From Clavulina sp. PMI_390 (taxonomy: Eukaryota; Basidiomycota; Agaricomycetes; Cantharellales; Hydnaceae), in the NCBI GenBank assembly GCA_015039315.1, contig WIDE01000012.1:253731-317730 (forward strand): a DNA stretch of 64,000 nucleotides, written 5' to 3'. A program made the translations under genes and the position numbers. Positions 39,433 through 51,600 of the stretch are shown in pieces (the first letter of the stretch is position 1; each line of letters begins with the position of its first letter). The notes under the pieces are model-generated. The model was given only the letters and a program-made list of their open reading frames with translations, had not been told where the DNA came from and ran no database searches.

Positions 39433-41272
39433 CTAGGCGTTGTTATTCGACTGCAATTGCCTGCAATGCGGTCTGTGCTGTTTCCAGTCACTAATATAAA
39501 AGGATCGTTCTGTCAGATGTAGACTCCGATAAATAGTATCTCACAGGCCACTAACGCTCTTTGACATTCTTTGGAGCAATAATACTGCTCCTTACAGCCT
39601 GAGCACCAAAGACCTGCAGCTTGAAGTGATCCACATCCGTGATTGAAGCAGTATTCATTGTTGTCCATCTCATCACGAAGGGCTCGTGTAGTGAGAGGAT
39701 CGTTCAGCCTAAGGTCTAATGCCCATGCTTGACTTCTTTCCAAGTGAATATGTGTATTTTGCTCCAAGCGGTTTTGGGCTATGATTCGCTGGCGCATCAA
39801 TTTCCTCTGTAATTGTTGATCACTTCCGGATCTCAGAATATCTAGAAGCGGATGGAGCAACTCTGGAACATGAACTATAATAGTACGGGTGGCTGATGAG
39901 TTATTATTACCAATTGTTCCTGAAAGATTGCTTTGCGTGCTCACGACTAAGATCGCGTACGGTAAGTGTCTCGAGAATAAAGACAATTCCTCCGTCAATC
40001 GCTTCGGCTAGCATACTATCATCACCACTGGATTTTTGGAGACATATAAGCCATGAGAGAACGACGTGCTTTATCAAGTCAACGCCCTGATTTGCTTGGG
40101 AATTTCCGGTGTCTCTAAATCCATCACTTAGCAAGCGCCGGATGAAACGAATAGAGCGGGTGATATAAAGGAGTTCTCGAGCTGCGGTAAGTACTGGCTC
40201 GGAGGAATCCACCACAAACATCCGTGAGACCGCTTGATACTCATGAGCCTGTGCATTAGCGCCGGAAATATCTGGAAGGTCAGGAGCTTCTCCCATGATT
40301 TCCGCGATGTCGAGAGCCTCTTCAAAGATTTTCCAAGTAGGAAAACCTGTTATCTCGGAGAGCGAGTAATAGTTGTTTGCAACAACGTTTAACTGGAGAG
40401 CATTCTGCGCTAGGGCATTTGTCACGAGCTCTACGATCACAGTGGATTTTACTAGTACGTTCACTGCATTATGTCTCTGGATAAAGTCGGTTCCATAGAG
40501 TTTGATCGCTGCAAGAAGCGCGCTCCGGCTAAGGAGTGCAAATCTCAGCGCTAACTCCTGCACTTCGCGCCTGCGTGAGAGGAAAAGCGTCAAAATTAAG
40601 AAGACAAAAATTTGATCGAGCTTACGAATACGGCAGCGCAGTTGTGATCGTGGGAGTATTAGAACGAGCCAATGCCGCGAGTATTCCAAGACACGCAGAA
40701 CGCTGAAAGTTGACTATATCAACAATATCAACGGTAGCAGCAGGGTGTTGTAGTGATATGGAGGTGATTTCTTCCATGATGGAGAGAAACTCAAGGAATG
40801 AAAGCATGAAAGTATCTGAAGCCTTAGAAGCCAGGGAGGACAAAACTAATGGATCTCCACAACAATGAGGGAAAATGGACGTGAATTCAGCTAGGAGGGT
40901 CAGCAAATCTTGACCCATGGGGTTCTTCGAACGATCAAAGCACTAAGTAACTAGATCTTACGCGTTTCACCGCCGAAAGAGACTTACCAGATGGCTAAAA
41001 GCTGCTGTGAGCGGGTGATGTTTCGTCCTCAAAGCTTCCGACATCAGAGCCGCCAAACAATCATCAAGAATTCCTGCACAGATCCATGCTGCAATTCTTT
41101 TTCTTTGAGGAATATTGAGAGCAGATGATTTTCTGCTTAACTGAACCTGTATTGCATTCCACCGCATACGAAGCTCCGGCAGAGACACTGAAATAGCATG
41201 TAGCTCATCAATATCACCAGAGGCTTTTAATGCTTTCAACAGGATGGTGTAGAGGGGTAGATTCGCTTCCAT
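39433..41272 (-). CDS. MYND-type zinc-finger protein M2
   Basis: The closest relative of M1 in the array: both share RWNAI, SALN, QRK(K/R)(V/I)AAW and a G(V/I)LDD element near the N-terminus. The chosen start is MEANLPLYTILLKALKASGD; an in-frame ATG 21 codons upstream (MVYIASDW) is possible. The middle shows DIVNFQRSACLGILAALA, LSEITGFPTWKIFEEALDIA and GGIVFILETLTVRDLS. The MYND finger reads YCFNHGCGSLQAAGLWC then CKEQYYCSKECQRA, and the last exon DWKQHRPHCRQLQSNNNA completes it. Function is unknown beyond a likely protein-binding zinc finger. It neighbours the dead MFS fragment. Confidence 0.8.
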
Positions 41273-42212
41273 GGGAGAGGGGTGATTCCAGTCGCTTGCA
41301 ATGTAAACCATGGCATCGACGTGCGTCGGCCTTAAATCCACTGTTGAGAGCCATCGAGTTGGAGTGATTGTTCACGTAAGTAACACGACAACAATGGCGG
41401 TGCGGACCACCCGCCAACGTTACAACTCTATCAGCCGCTGGGAGCCACTGAATGGCCAAAAACATAGAGAAAATGTGGCAACATCAGAAGTAATTGATGG
41501 ACATCAATATATCCGGACAGGATGGCTATTCTTCCCAGCACTCTAACTCCGGTACTCGTTGCCATCAGCGCACCTCATCTCGCGCCGCCTGTCAAAGATC
41601 ATTGCTCTATCGATTTGGATACTTATCTCCAGTTGCAGGCTTAGATTACTCCCATTTTCTCCCAGTGACCTCGAGACCACGGATCTTTGTCGATACTTGA
41701 GTGCTAGGGCATAGTGCTTTCCTACGTGTTAGTCTACCACTGGTCTCATTTCATGGTTGAAGCGGGTGAGCGGTTTTGTAGGGCGATGGCACCCTATGTC
41801 CCATAGGGAGAAAGAGGCCAGATGGGTTTTGGCATCCAACATTACATTTACCTGATCCAGCATAAAGGCCCGGACTAGGGCCAGTTCTTCGGCCATCAGT
41901 CACTTTCCAAGCCTTTCAATTATGATAGCGCTCGCCTTTACCGTGACTATCGAATGCGGGAAGAGCTATTAGCAGGCTGCCTGTGTTTTTGCTCACCCTA
42001 AGAGTTCATTTCACGCACTACTTATGGAAACGATTTCATTCCATACAAATTGGTTCACTGCCCAACTAGGCCACCACTTCACATTTATTCTCATTGTTCC
42101 TTTTTACATGAATTCTTAAAATCGATTCAGAGCGGCAGCAGCTTCCTTCGAATGCATTTGTATTCATTGCATGACAGAAATCCATAAAATGTTTGTGGGA
42201 ATAATTTCTATG
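41273..42212. other. Spacer between M2 and M3
   Basis: About 940 bp. It holds the M2 promoter (a CACGTA near 41370 resembles the CACGTG boxes of M3-M5) and the M3 3' flank. No gene or MFS remnant was recognised. Confidence 0.4.
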
Positions 42213-43997
42213 TCACTTCCCCTGGACGCCAGTGTTCGACGCCACCTTTTTGCATTGGGCTTTATGGTTTTTCCAATGTCTAGCGGGGGCGAATAATGAC
42301 TCAATAGATCGAAGGATGAGGGATTACCATCCACTCACGATTTTTGACACTCTTTTGAGCAATAATGTTGTCTCTTACACGCCATACATCGCAGACCAGC
42401 TTCTTCAGTCGACATACAGCCAGGATTGGAACAGAATGACGCCTCTATGTTAGCGAAGCGGGTATCGGCGATTTGCAGTTTCCAGCCTTGACGAATGTCT
42501 GGGTCGGTCTCCGGGTTCTGTTCCATGCGGTGGTGTATAACGAACCATTGGCGAAGAAATTTAGAAAGTAAGTCGTAATCCTGCCCCTTTGTAAGCAGTT
42601 CCGCGAGAGTATTGAGCAATCCAACAATGTCGGCTATGAAAATGTGCGATTAGCTACTGTTGTCGATGTCAGACCTGTTCTAAGCTCACCCTTGACGCGA
42701 TCCCAGAATAATAGTGAAATCCTCTCGAGAAGAAAGACAAGCCCTTCACTGACGATTTGTTTCAGCATCTCGTCTCCTGGAACGGATTTCTTGACACAAG
42801 CGTCCCAGGAGTAAAAGATCTGCATCGAAACATCAGGGACTCTCTCTTGGACTTCCGCGTCTTTTTTGGATCCGCCACCCAGTAGAGGCCGGAGAAATAG
42901 GATCGAACGGCGGATGTACTCGTGCTGCCGAACTGCAGCATAAGTTGGGTCGAAGGGGTCTATGGCAAGCATCCGTGCAACAATCTGGTATTCATCGAGT
43001 TGCGCAGTACCTCGAGAGGCATCCGCGATTTCGAGCGAGTCTCCAAAGATCGTGGCCATCGGGATGCCGGTGATGTCGGAAAATGAACAATAGTTTCCTG
43101 TAACCTCGTTGACTCGTTGAGAGAACTGTGTGGCTCCCACTGACGAGAGTATGATGAGCTCAGCGGAACTCGCAAGCGCATCGCATATCTCTTCTCGTTG
43201 GACAATCTCCTTGCCGTGGCGAATGAGGACTGGCATTAGAGGGCGTCGACTGACTATGGCAAATTTTAGGGCCAACTCGTGGATATCGCGCCTGAAAAAG
43301 GGAAGAAATAAAATCAACTTTTAAATCAGCAGAAAGGAGGACTTACGAGAACAAAGACCGGGGCGTCAACAGAGTTTCGGAATGGTCGCAGTAAGCAGCA
43401 TAAAGGTTGACTGCGATGTTAAGCCCTATGAGCCGCTGATTTTCAATCAACTCGATGAGCGCAACAGAAGCATTTGGATGATAAGGTGATGCAAATGGCT
43501 CCAAGGTGATGAGATATTGGAGCAGCCGTTGCATAAATGTATCGGAGACCGTAGAAACAACAGCGGACAAGAGTGCAGGATGTTTGCAATGTTGTTGCAG
43601 AAGCGAAGTGAACTGGTAGAGAATGGCCACTAAATTATGTCCAAGGTAGTTCTTTGAGACATCGTAGCGCGATTCATCAGGCTCATATTCCAATCTCCCG
43701 TGGTGTACTTACGTAGTTATGGTAATCGTCTGGTGTTGTAAACGGGGATGATGGTGCGGAGGGCTTGTAGAGCTCCAAAGCAGACAGAAGATCGCCAAGG
43801 ACTCCCGCACGGACCCAAGCAACGAGCTTTCTTATGTGAGCAGCGTTCACACCAGGCGTGGTGAACCTATCTCGAATTGCCTGCCATCGTGCAACGAGTT
43901 CATTGAGGGATATGGCGTTGGCATGGGCCTCATCGATGTCGCCCGAATATTTCAGCGCTTTTGTTAAGATGATATGGATTGGATGGGCGCTCTCCAT
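42213..43997 (-). CDS. MYND-type zinc-finger protein M3
   Basis: It starts MESAHPIHIILTKALKYSGD and has HANAISLNELVARWQAI, HIRKLVAWVRAGVLGDLLSA, FMQRLLQYLITLEPFASPYH, FSDITGIPMATIFGDSLEIA and EGLVFLLERISLLFWD. The C-terminal MYND finger (FCSNPGCMSTEEAGLRC, CKRQHYCSKECQKS) is completed by the last exon HWKNHKAQCKKVASNTGVQ. M3 and M4 form a subgroup distinct from M1/M2. Introns are short. A CACGTG box lies 83 nt upstream of the ATG. Confidence 0.8.
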
Positions 43998-44079
43998 TCG
44001 AGCAGGACCTTTGCACTCAATAGGTGCCCAACCCGTTGTTTAGCGATTTTCAGGGATAGGTCAGTGGCGTGAGAGAAGA

Positions 44080-44085
44080 CACGTG
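44080..44085 (-). promoter_or_regulatory. CACGTG box upstream of M3
   Basis: Palindromic E-box in the context ACACGTGATT, 83 nt from the M3 start codon. Similar boxes lie before M4 and M5. Confidence 0.35.
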
Positions 44086-44345
44086 ATTGATTCACACCCA
44101 ACAAACCACAACCGAAATAAGAAGGCGAAACGAATAGATTGGGGGAAACAGGCCAAGAGCCTTCCGGCACAACTAAGATGGGCTGACCAACTGTTCCGAT
44201 CATGCAAGCTTTCCCCGAACTAGACTCAATGCCCCTGGACAGGTCTCATCCTTGCTTGAACCTTTTAACGAAAGAAATCCTGCATGCTGCATTTTCAATC
44301 CTTTCTGGAAAATATATAATAGGTCGAGCCTTATCACGTCTTCCT

Positions 44346-46145
44346 TCAGCGGTTGCTCGTTGCCGTCGCCTTTTTGCATTGAGGCTTGTGGCTTCTCCAA
44401 TGTCTAGTGCAAACACACAATAAGCTGATTTGGTCAAGGATGTACTGTACCTGCTACTCACGATTTCTGACACTCTTTAGAGCAATAGTGCTGAATTCTG
44501 CATGACATGCACCGTAGTGCAGCTTCTTCAGTTGAATCACATCCAGGATTGGAGCAGTAGTGCTTTCCAACCACTCCAGTTGTCCGAAGGAGGCGAGAAT
44601 TAGCATTATCCAGTTTCCATCCTTGACGAATATCTGGATCGGCCTCCAGGTTCTCCTTCATTCTATATTGCACTATAGACCATTGATGAATATATTTTGA
44701 GACAAGTGGAGGCTCCAGCCCCGCAGCAACCAGTGCAGTAAGCGAGTTGAGGAAGCGAACCATATCAGCTATCGGGGCCAGGGTTAGCCACTATTGCCGA
44801 TACGAAATTTAGTCCGAACTCACCCTTCATAAGTTTCCAGTATAACAGAGAAATGATCTCGAGAAGAAAAACGACCCCCTGATTGACGACTTGCTTTAGG
44901 ATTTCGTCACCTGGTAAGGATTGCCTGACACAGGTCTCCCAAGTATAACAAATCTGTATCGAAGCGTCGGTAATTCTCTCTTGTAATCCGGCTTCCTTTT
45001 GGGACTGGCCAGATAGTAGGCGACGGACAAAGCATATTGAACGGCGGATGTACTGATACTGACGAACCGCAGCATAAATTGGGGGAAAGGGGTCTATTTG
45101 GAGCATCCGTGCGACAAGTTGGTACTCGTTAATCTGTGCTCTACCGCTAGAGGCATCAGCAATATCGAGCCATTCTGCGAATATCGTGCCTACTGGAATG
45201 CCAATGATGTCGGAAAATGGGCTATAGTTTTCTGTGACGCCGTTGATCGGTACAGGAAAGTCCCCAATTTCCGCGGATGCGAGAAGGATGAGCTGATGTG
45301 AGTCAGCAATCGACTGACGTATCTCCTCTCGTTGAAAGATTTCCCTCCCCTCGCGAGAGATGACAGGGATCAAGGGGCGGCGACTGAGAGCCGCAAATTT
45401 CAGCGTTAACTCGTGAATAGCCCGTCTGCGATTAGAAAGAGGTCAAAGAGATGAGTTTTGAAGCTCTACCAAAAAAAAAAAAAAAAAAGCCTACGTGAAC
45501 AAAGAGCGGGGCGTCATGAGAGCCTTCGAATGATCGCTGTATGCAACATAGAGGTTTGTTACTGTATTGAGGCTTATGCGTCGTTGAGCTTCAATCATTT
45601 CGATGAGTGCGATAGGAGCGGCTGTATGATAGGGCGAGACGAGCGGATCCAAGGTTATCACATGCTGGAGCAGCTGTTGCATGAATTTGTTCGACACCAT
45701 GGCGGTAATGGCGGACGAGACTGCCGGTTTCTTGTAATGCTGCTCCAGGAGCGATGTGAAATTATAGAGAATGGGCAGTAGGCTAAACCCAATGACGTTC
45801 TTCGAAAAATCTTAGTATGGTGTATAGGATCCTTATTCCAATCACCCTCAGCAGACTTACAAATTCACGGTATTCCTCTATCGTTCGAAGCGGAGATGAT
45901 AGTGGAGAGGGTTTCCAGAACTCCAATGCGGAAAGAACATCACTGAGGATTCCCGTGCGGGTCCAAGCAACGAGCTTTCTTATGTTGCCTGCGTTCGCAT
46001 TTGGCATGTTTATCCGCTCTCGAATTGCGTGCCATCGTAGAACGAGTTCAGTCACTGATATAGAGTCGGCGTGAGCCTCATCAAGATCGCCAGATGATCT
46101 CAGCGCTTTTGACAATATGGGGTAGATCGGAAATGCTTTGTCCAT
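44346..46145 (-). CDS. MYND-type zinc-finger protein M4
   Basis: Closest to M3. It starts MDKAFPIYPILSKALRSSGD and has VTELVLRWHAIRERI, NIRKLVAWTRTGILSDVLSA, FMQQLLQHVITLDPLVSPYH, FSDIIGIPVGTIFAEWLDIA and QGVVFLLEIISLLYWK. The zinc finger (YCSNPGCDSTEEAALRC, CRIQHYCSKECQKS) joins across an intron to HWRSHKPQCKKATATSNR-stop. One intron carries an 18-nt poly-T immediately after its donor (45471-45488 as A on the plus strand). The function is not known; the family resemblance is to uncharacterised fungal MYND proteins. Confidence 0.8.
45471..45488. repeat. 18-nt homopolymer in an M4 intron
   Basis: Eighteen A on the plus strand (T in the transcript), starting about 6 nt after the intron's GTAGGC donor. 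Confidence 0.9.
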
Positions 46146-46685
46146 TTAAGCGGGACGAGTGTGCCTCAGTGAGCTTTCAAGCCGTTCTTTCGTGATTGGT
46201 TCAGGACGAATGCGTGGCGTGGGAGTTATCACGTGACTTGTCCCGCAAACGACAAGCTGGGGGCGGCTGGCAGACGAGATCCCAAAGCCCTCCATTACTC
46301 ACGAACTGGCCAATATCCAAACTAAACGAACGGCAAGTCTCACTAGCTGTCCAATGAGCTATCGATTTTTGCCGCAATATTACCTTACGGCGTCTAATCG
46401 TAGCTTTTCTTTTCCCTGTTTTGGCTCCGCAGGAATAACAAGGCAAAACGAGTACGTTGTAAACACAAAAGAAGCTCAAATCCCGCTCAGTTGGAACAAG
46501 ATGGGCATATCAATCGCGTTGAGCATGTATAGACCAATCCCCCCCAGCTGACCCCATGAGAATACTGAGGGCTGACAATACAACTCTGAAGTGATCGAAA
46601 AAAGGCGCGAAGCGAAAGGCGTCTACGTTTTTTATTACTATCCAAATGGAACCAAGGGATAGGAGCATTTGCCATGTCTTTTCTT
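46146..46685. other. Spacer between M4 and M5
   Basis: About 540 bp containing the M4 promoter and the M5 3' flank. No gene was recognised. Confidence 0.45.
46230..46235 (-). promoter_or_regulatory. CACGTG box upstream of M4
   Basis: E-box in the context ATCACGTGACTT, 85 nt from the M4 start codon. Confidence 0.35.
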
Positions 46686-48495
46686 TCAGCCATCAGTTTT
46701 CGCTGTCATTTTTTTGCATTGACGCTTGTGCATCTTCCAGTTCCTAATTAGATCGCGGGCTATGAGTCGAGAATAATAGAGCGAAGCTTCCAAAAGGCCA
46801 CTTACAGTGTCTGGCACTCTTTGGAGCAATAGTATCGTTTCGTGCAGGCTCCGCATCGAAGGAGCGCCGCCTCAGTTGAATCGCAAGCAGGATTAGAGCA
46901 GTACTGGGAGACCCCATCCCAGAAATTAATCTTGAATCCGTAACTTGTAATCTTCAGCTCCCAACTTCGGCGAATATCTGACGGGGTCTCGTGGTTCTGC
47001 ACCATACGGCGATGTACCACAAATCGCTGCCAGGCGAATTTCGTGAGTAGTGCCTTGTTCTTTGCTAGATTCAAGAAATTGAGGAGTGAACTCAGAATTC
47101 CGAGAATTTCGGCTATTCAGGTAGAGCATTCGTCATCACACGACTATAAGAAGTTTTGAACCCGACTCACATTTAAGCTCGTCCCAGGACGAAAGCGCAA
47201 TTTTTTCGAGGAGAAAAACAATACCTCCTTCGATTGCTTCTCCTACCAGTGGGTCATCTTCAACTAAGTTCTGGATGCAGACGAGCCATGTCTGGACGAT
47301 CTGTGCCGAGGTCCTTTCAACTCCGGTCTCATCCAACGTTTCGTCCAACTGCTGACCAAAAAGCAGTGGACGGAGAAGGAGTATAGAGCGGTGGATATAG
47401 TTGTGCTGTCGAAGTGCGGCAACAGTTAGCTTAGATGATCTAATAGATGCTTCAGCTACTATCATTTCTGCAGCCATGCGGTATAGCCCAGCTTTGCTGA
47501 CTCCACTCAAGGCATCTGCCAATTCGAGCATTCCTCCGAATATAATGTCAGCGGGTAGGCCGGTTATATCAGAGAGGGAGCGGCGTGTGCGTTCGATGGC
47601 GCCGAGGGAGTGAGAAATGTGCCTGATGCCCCCTAACGCGAGTTCAATGAGCAATAAAGATTTTGTAACTGACTCAAAGACGCTTGGTCGCTCAGTGAGC
47701 CCATTTCCATAATGCCAAATCGCTGGAATGAGAGGTCGTGGCCCAAGGACTGCAAACCGCAAAGCTGACTCGTGCACGGGGTACCTATGATAGGACGTGT
47801 CAAGAATTAGAAGAAATCTCATCAAGGAAGTACCTACGGAAAATAAGAGAGCAATGGAGGGTCACCAAGCTCGCTTCGGGAGAGGAATATAGCCACTATG
47901 TCGAAGCACCAGGACCGCTGCTGTTCAATGACTTCAATGACTTCAATGGGAGGGGCAGGGTCGTAGGGAAAATTGAGGTGTTTCAGATTGGAGAGAACTC
48001 GCAACAAGCGCAAAATAAAGTTCTCAGAAACCTGGGAATCCAAGATAGCCGAGAAGGTCGAGTCACCACAGCATTTAGGCACGAGCAATGTGAATCCGTA
48101 GAGGATGCTGAGTAAGCTGTGGGTTAAAGGATCCTTGAAGTCGCGCAGAATCGAGACAACCATTAACATCATCCGCTGTTTTTTATAATCACACGGCCAC
48201 TTACAAAACGTCGGAATGCCTCAATTGTGGGAAATGGTGCTGTCAAGGGTGAGGGCTTCATGAGCTCTGCCATGGACACGATGTCGTCGAGAATCCCAGA
48301 GCTGATCCAATCAGAGACCCTTTCAGTTTGTGCGCGAGTGGGCCCATGGTCCCTGTTGAGGATTCGAAGTCGAATTTTGTCCCACCTCGCAACAAGTTCG
48401 GCGAGCGAGACTGAGTTTGCATGGACTTCGTCGATATCACCCGAAGCTCTGAGCGCTTTCAGTAGCACAATATAGCATGGATGCGCTTTATCCAT
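46686..48495 (-). CDS. MYND-type zinc-finger protein M5
   Basis: The most diverged member. It starts MDKAHPCYIVLLKALRASGD; an upstream in-frame ATG (MKWLTKTK) is unaligned with the paralogues and was rejected. It contains SLAELVARWDKIRLRI, RVSDWISSGILDDIVSM, FILRLLRVLSNLKHLNFPYD, LSDITGLPADIIFGGMLELA and GGIVFLLEKIALSSWDELK. The MYND finger (YCSNPACDSTEAALLRC, CTKRYYCSKECQTL) is completed by NWKMHKRQCKKMTAKTDG in a separate last exon. Only about 140 nt separate its start from the stop of the CHL1-type helicase, so its promoter is compact. A CACGTG box is 58 nt upstream. Confidence 0.8.
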
Positions 48496-48552
48496 CAATG
48501 CAGATTGTGAAAACGCGTTTGTGAGTGGGCTTTTCGTTTTCGTCAACCACTT

Positions 48553-48558
48553 CACGTG
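48553..48558 (-). promoter_or_regulatory. CACGTG box upstream of M5
   Basis: E-box in the context TTCACGTGACAG, 58 nt from the M5 start codon, inside the 141-nt gap to the helicase gene. Confidence 0.35.
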
Positions 48559-48636
48559 ACAGTTGTGACAAGGAGATGAAACGCCGACGGCTCAAAAGGA
48601 ACTCCAGACATGCCTAGCCTTGGAACAAGTAGTATT

Positions 48637-51600
48637 CTAAGATTTAGGGACTACTGCCGCTGTTTTCCGTTCGCGATAGAAAGTTCCCAGCTCTTTGAGG
48701 CCGTCTCCCCAGCTCCTCGCTACGGCGATGTCCCCACTGATCCATCTGTGGTGAGATAAAAGGTGCAAGAAATTGCTTCGCTTAGTAGAGCGAAGGAAAT
48801 CGAGCACGATGAACGGGCGTACTTGGGAAGCTTGCATCGTATTCTTGGTGTCGAATATCGCTGATCGATGAGGATGAGACTCGCCCAGTCGTTCTGGTGG
48901 CGAATTGCTCGACCTGGATGATAGATGCGACATCAAAGACATTTGTTATGCCTCAATGTCAAGCGTCGAACCCTGCTACAAGAGTATTAAACACGCACCG
49001 ATTGACTGATTCACCGCCTTCATACACATGTTCTCGTACAGCTCCATCCCTGCATCGCGCGCACCAAGACCGCCGCTGGCCAACATCGATGATGAGGGGG
49101 TAGATCTCTCTCGCACAAACCGCATGCGCTCCTGCAGCTCTTTGCTCCCAAGGTTCGCAAACGGCAGACCCACAACCACGACAGCCCGCGCGAGCTCGTC
49201 CGCAAAGTTGAGGCCTTCAGACACCTTAGCACCCACAACCGCGAAAAGGATAGCTCCCTTCGGTACTGGTGTAGACCCAGTTGTTGCAGCGGAGGCAGTC
49301 GCTCCCACACCATCAGTCGGTGGCCCCACGGCAGCCCTCGCGGCTTCAGCATAAGCTCTCAATAGCGCCTCAACGTCCCCGCTCGTACTCTCTCGTGGCT
49401 CGAAAAACACCTTTTTCCGGGTTGCGAGGCGTTTTTCAAGCAGGTCGTTAGACTCCCAAGCGAGCTTAGCTTGTTCGAGGAAGGCGTATGATGGAACAAA
49501 GACGACTAGGCCATGCGGGACGATGGAGGCAATGTTCAGGATCATCTGGCCAAGCTCCTCCATCTGCAGAGTCGATTTGTCAGAGAATATCAGAAGTACT
49601 GGTTCGAACAAAATGGGGGGGGCGGGGGGCGAGAAGACAAGAGGTAACGCACCATCTCACGATTTCCTCTCTGGTCGAACTTCCACACTAGATCAACTTT
49701 GCGTGGACCTTGTGTTAGCACAAGCGTCTGCAAGTTCTTTGCGGGGATGACGTGGCCGCAAGAGAAAGTCTTGATGCGCTCGGGTGGAAGATACGAGAAG
49801 AGCTGCGTCGTGAAGTCGGACATCTGTGAGGGATATGTAGCGCGGGTCGTTGTAGCAGGGTTAGATTGAGGCTTCTTCAAGGAAGCATTGATACTGGACA
49901 TACCGGCGTCATGGTACCTCCTGCCAAGATTACGGCTCGCGCGTCATGCACCACTTCCCGAAATGCATCCTCGGGGTTCAAAAGCTGGTACTTGAGCGTC
50001 ACCACTGGCATCACTACTTGACCTGCACCCCCGGGAGCTGAGCTCGAGCTCGCCGAGGATTTACTTCCATGACTGAGCTCCACAAAGATTCGCCCATGGG
50101 TGCTAGGGTCGACAAGGATGAGTAAGAAAGCCTCAACAGCATGCAGAGGGGGAGAAGTCGTCCGGCGCTCTTTCGCTGTCTGGGGAGTCACTTATGGGCG
50201 AGAAACCGAGAAAAAAAGAGGGCTTAGCACGAGGCTACCCTACTATCGAGAAATAATCCACCCTGAGATGTGTGCGTACCTGGGGTATTGCCTCCTGTCA
50301 AAGACTGAAGCAGAACATAGTCGCAATACCCTGTGATCTTGCGGGCGAGTTTGCTTTCCCGCAAGTACTGAACCACCTCCAGGAGGTTAAACCCATCAAC
50401 TTTGGCCCCAAGCTTCGAGACCAGCTCGCCCACAGTCATCATCGTCGCTCCTGGCTTCTGATTAGGCTGGATGGCGGGTGTGGACGAATTTTGAGATCCT
50501 CCGGAGCCCTTGATTGTAGATGACGAGGTTCCTCCGCGTGTCGAGGTCGACGACGTTGCGGGGCTCGGGGATGAACCACTAGCGCCAACGACAGACCGGC
50601 AGAAGTCCGACAGGGCGCTCACGAAGAGGACTAGCCGCTTGAGGTGTAATGCGTGTTTGGGGCTGAGCCTGGTACGGAATCGCTCGTAGTAGGCTTTCAA
50701 CTATATATGATTAGATTTTAGGATGGAGGGATAACAAGAAAACCAGGTTAGCATAGGTGTGGAGCCATTATGACTGGAGCAAGGGAGGGGTTACTAACCT
50801 GGGCGAGCGATAATTGCAACGTCGAGGACGTTACAGAGCAAGAATGAATCGATAACACAGTATCAATCAAATCTGCAAGAGAATAACGAGGAGAATTTGA
50901 ATGAGACGTCCAGGAATGGCAGGTGATAACACAAGATCAGCCAGACCGGCTGCTTACTATGCGCTTCATCGACCACCACAACGCTGCCTTCCAGTGAAAT
51001 TCCTAAAGCCTCACGCGCAGTTTTATGCAGCAGGAGATTGTAAGGGAGCGTGACGACTTCGGCGCGTGCTGTCGCGCGACGTGAACCATAGTACGGACAG
51101 ACGTGCAGACGCTTGCCAAGCGTGACGAGATCCTCGATGTCTCGTGGGCTAGACTACATCCATGCGACGTCGTGTGGTGGAACAGTTTGAAAGGGACATT
51201 GGAGCATGTGAGTGAACTGGAGTCTGAAGATAGAAAGTGGACAATAGATCTAACGTACGAGGGCATGGTCTCTGAAATCTAATAGTCGACTCTGCTCGTC
51301 CTGGCTAGGAAAGTACGAGCACCGAGAATCCTTCGGGCCTGGAGGTCGTATGAGCCATCATACAAATAGGTATGTATGGATGCGGGGAAATCGACAGGCG
51401 CATGAGGCCAGGCACGGCGAGAGACATTGACAGCGACAGCAACCACGACGTGCGACGTCAGCCGCGAGCAGCCATGGCATCGGCGCAAACGTTGACCCAT
51501 GCGCGGCGAATGAGGCATTACGGGCATGAACAGGAACAGGGACAGGGGAGTTGAGACAAGGCGCAGATTGAACGCAGAGGGTGGGAAGAAGAGACAGGGA

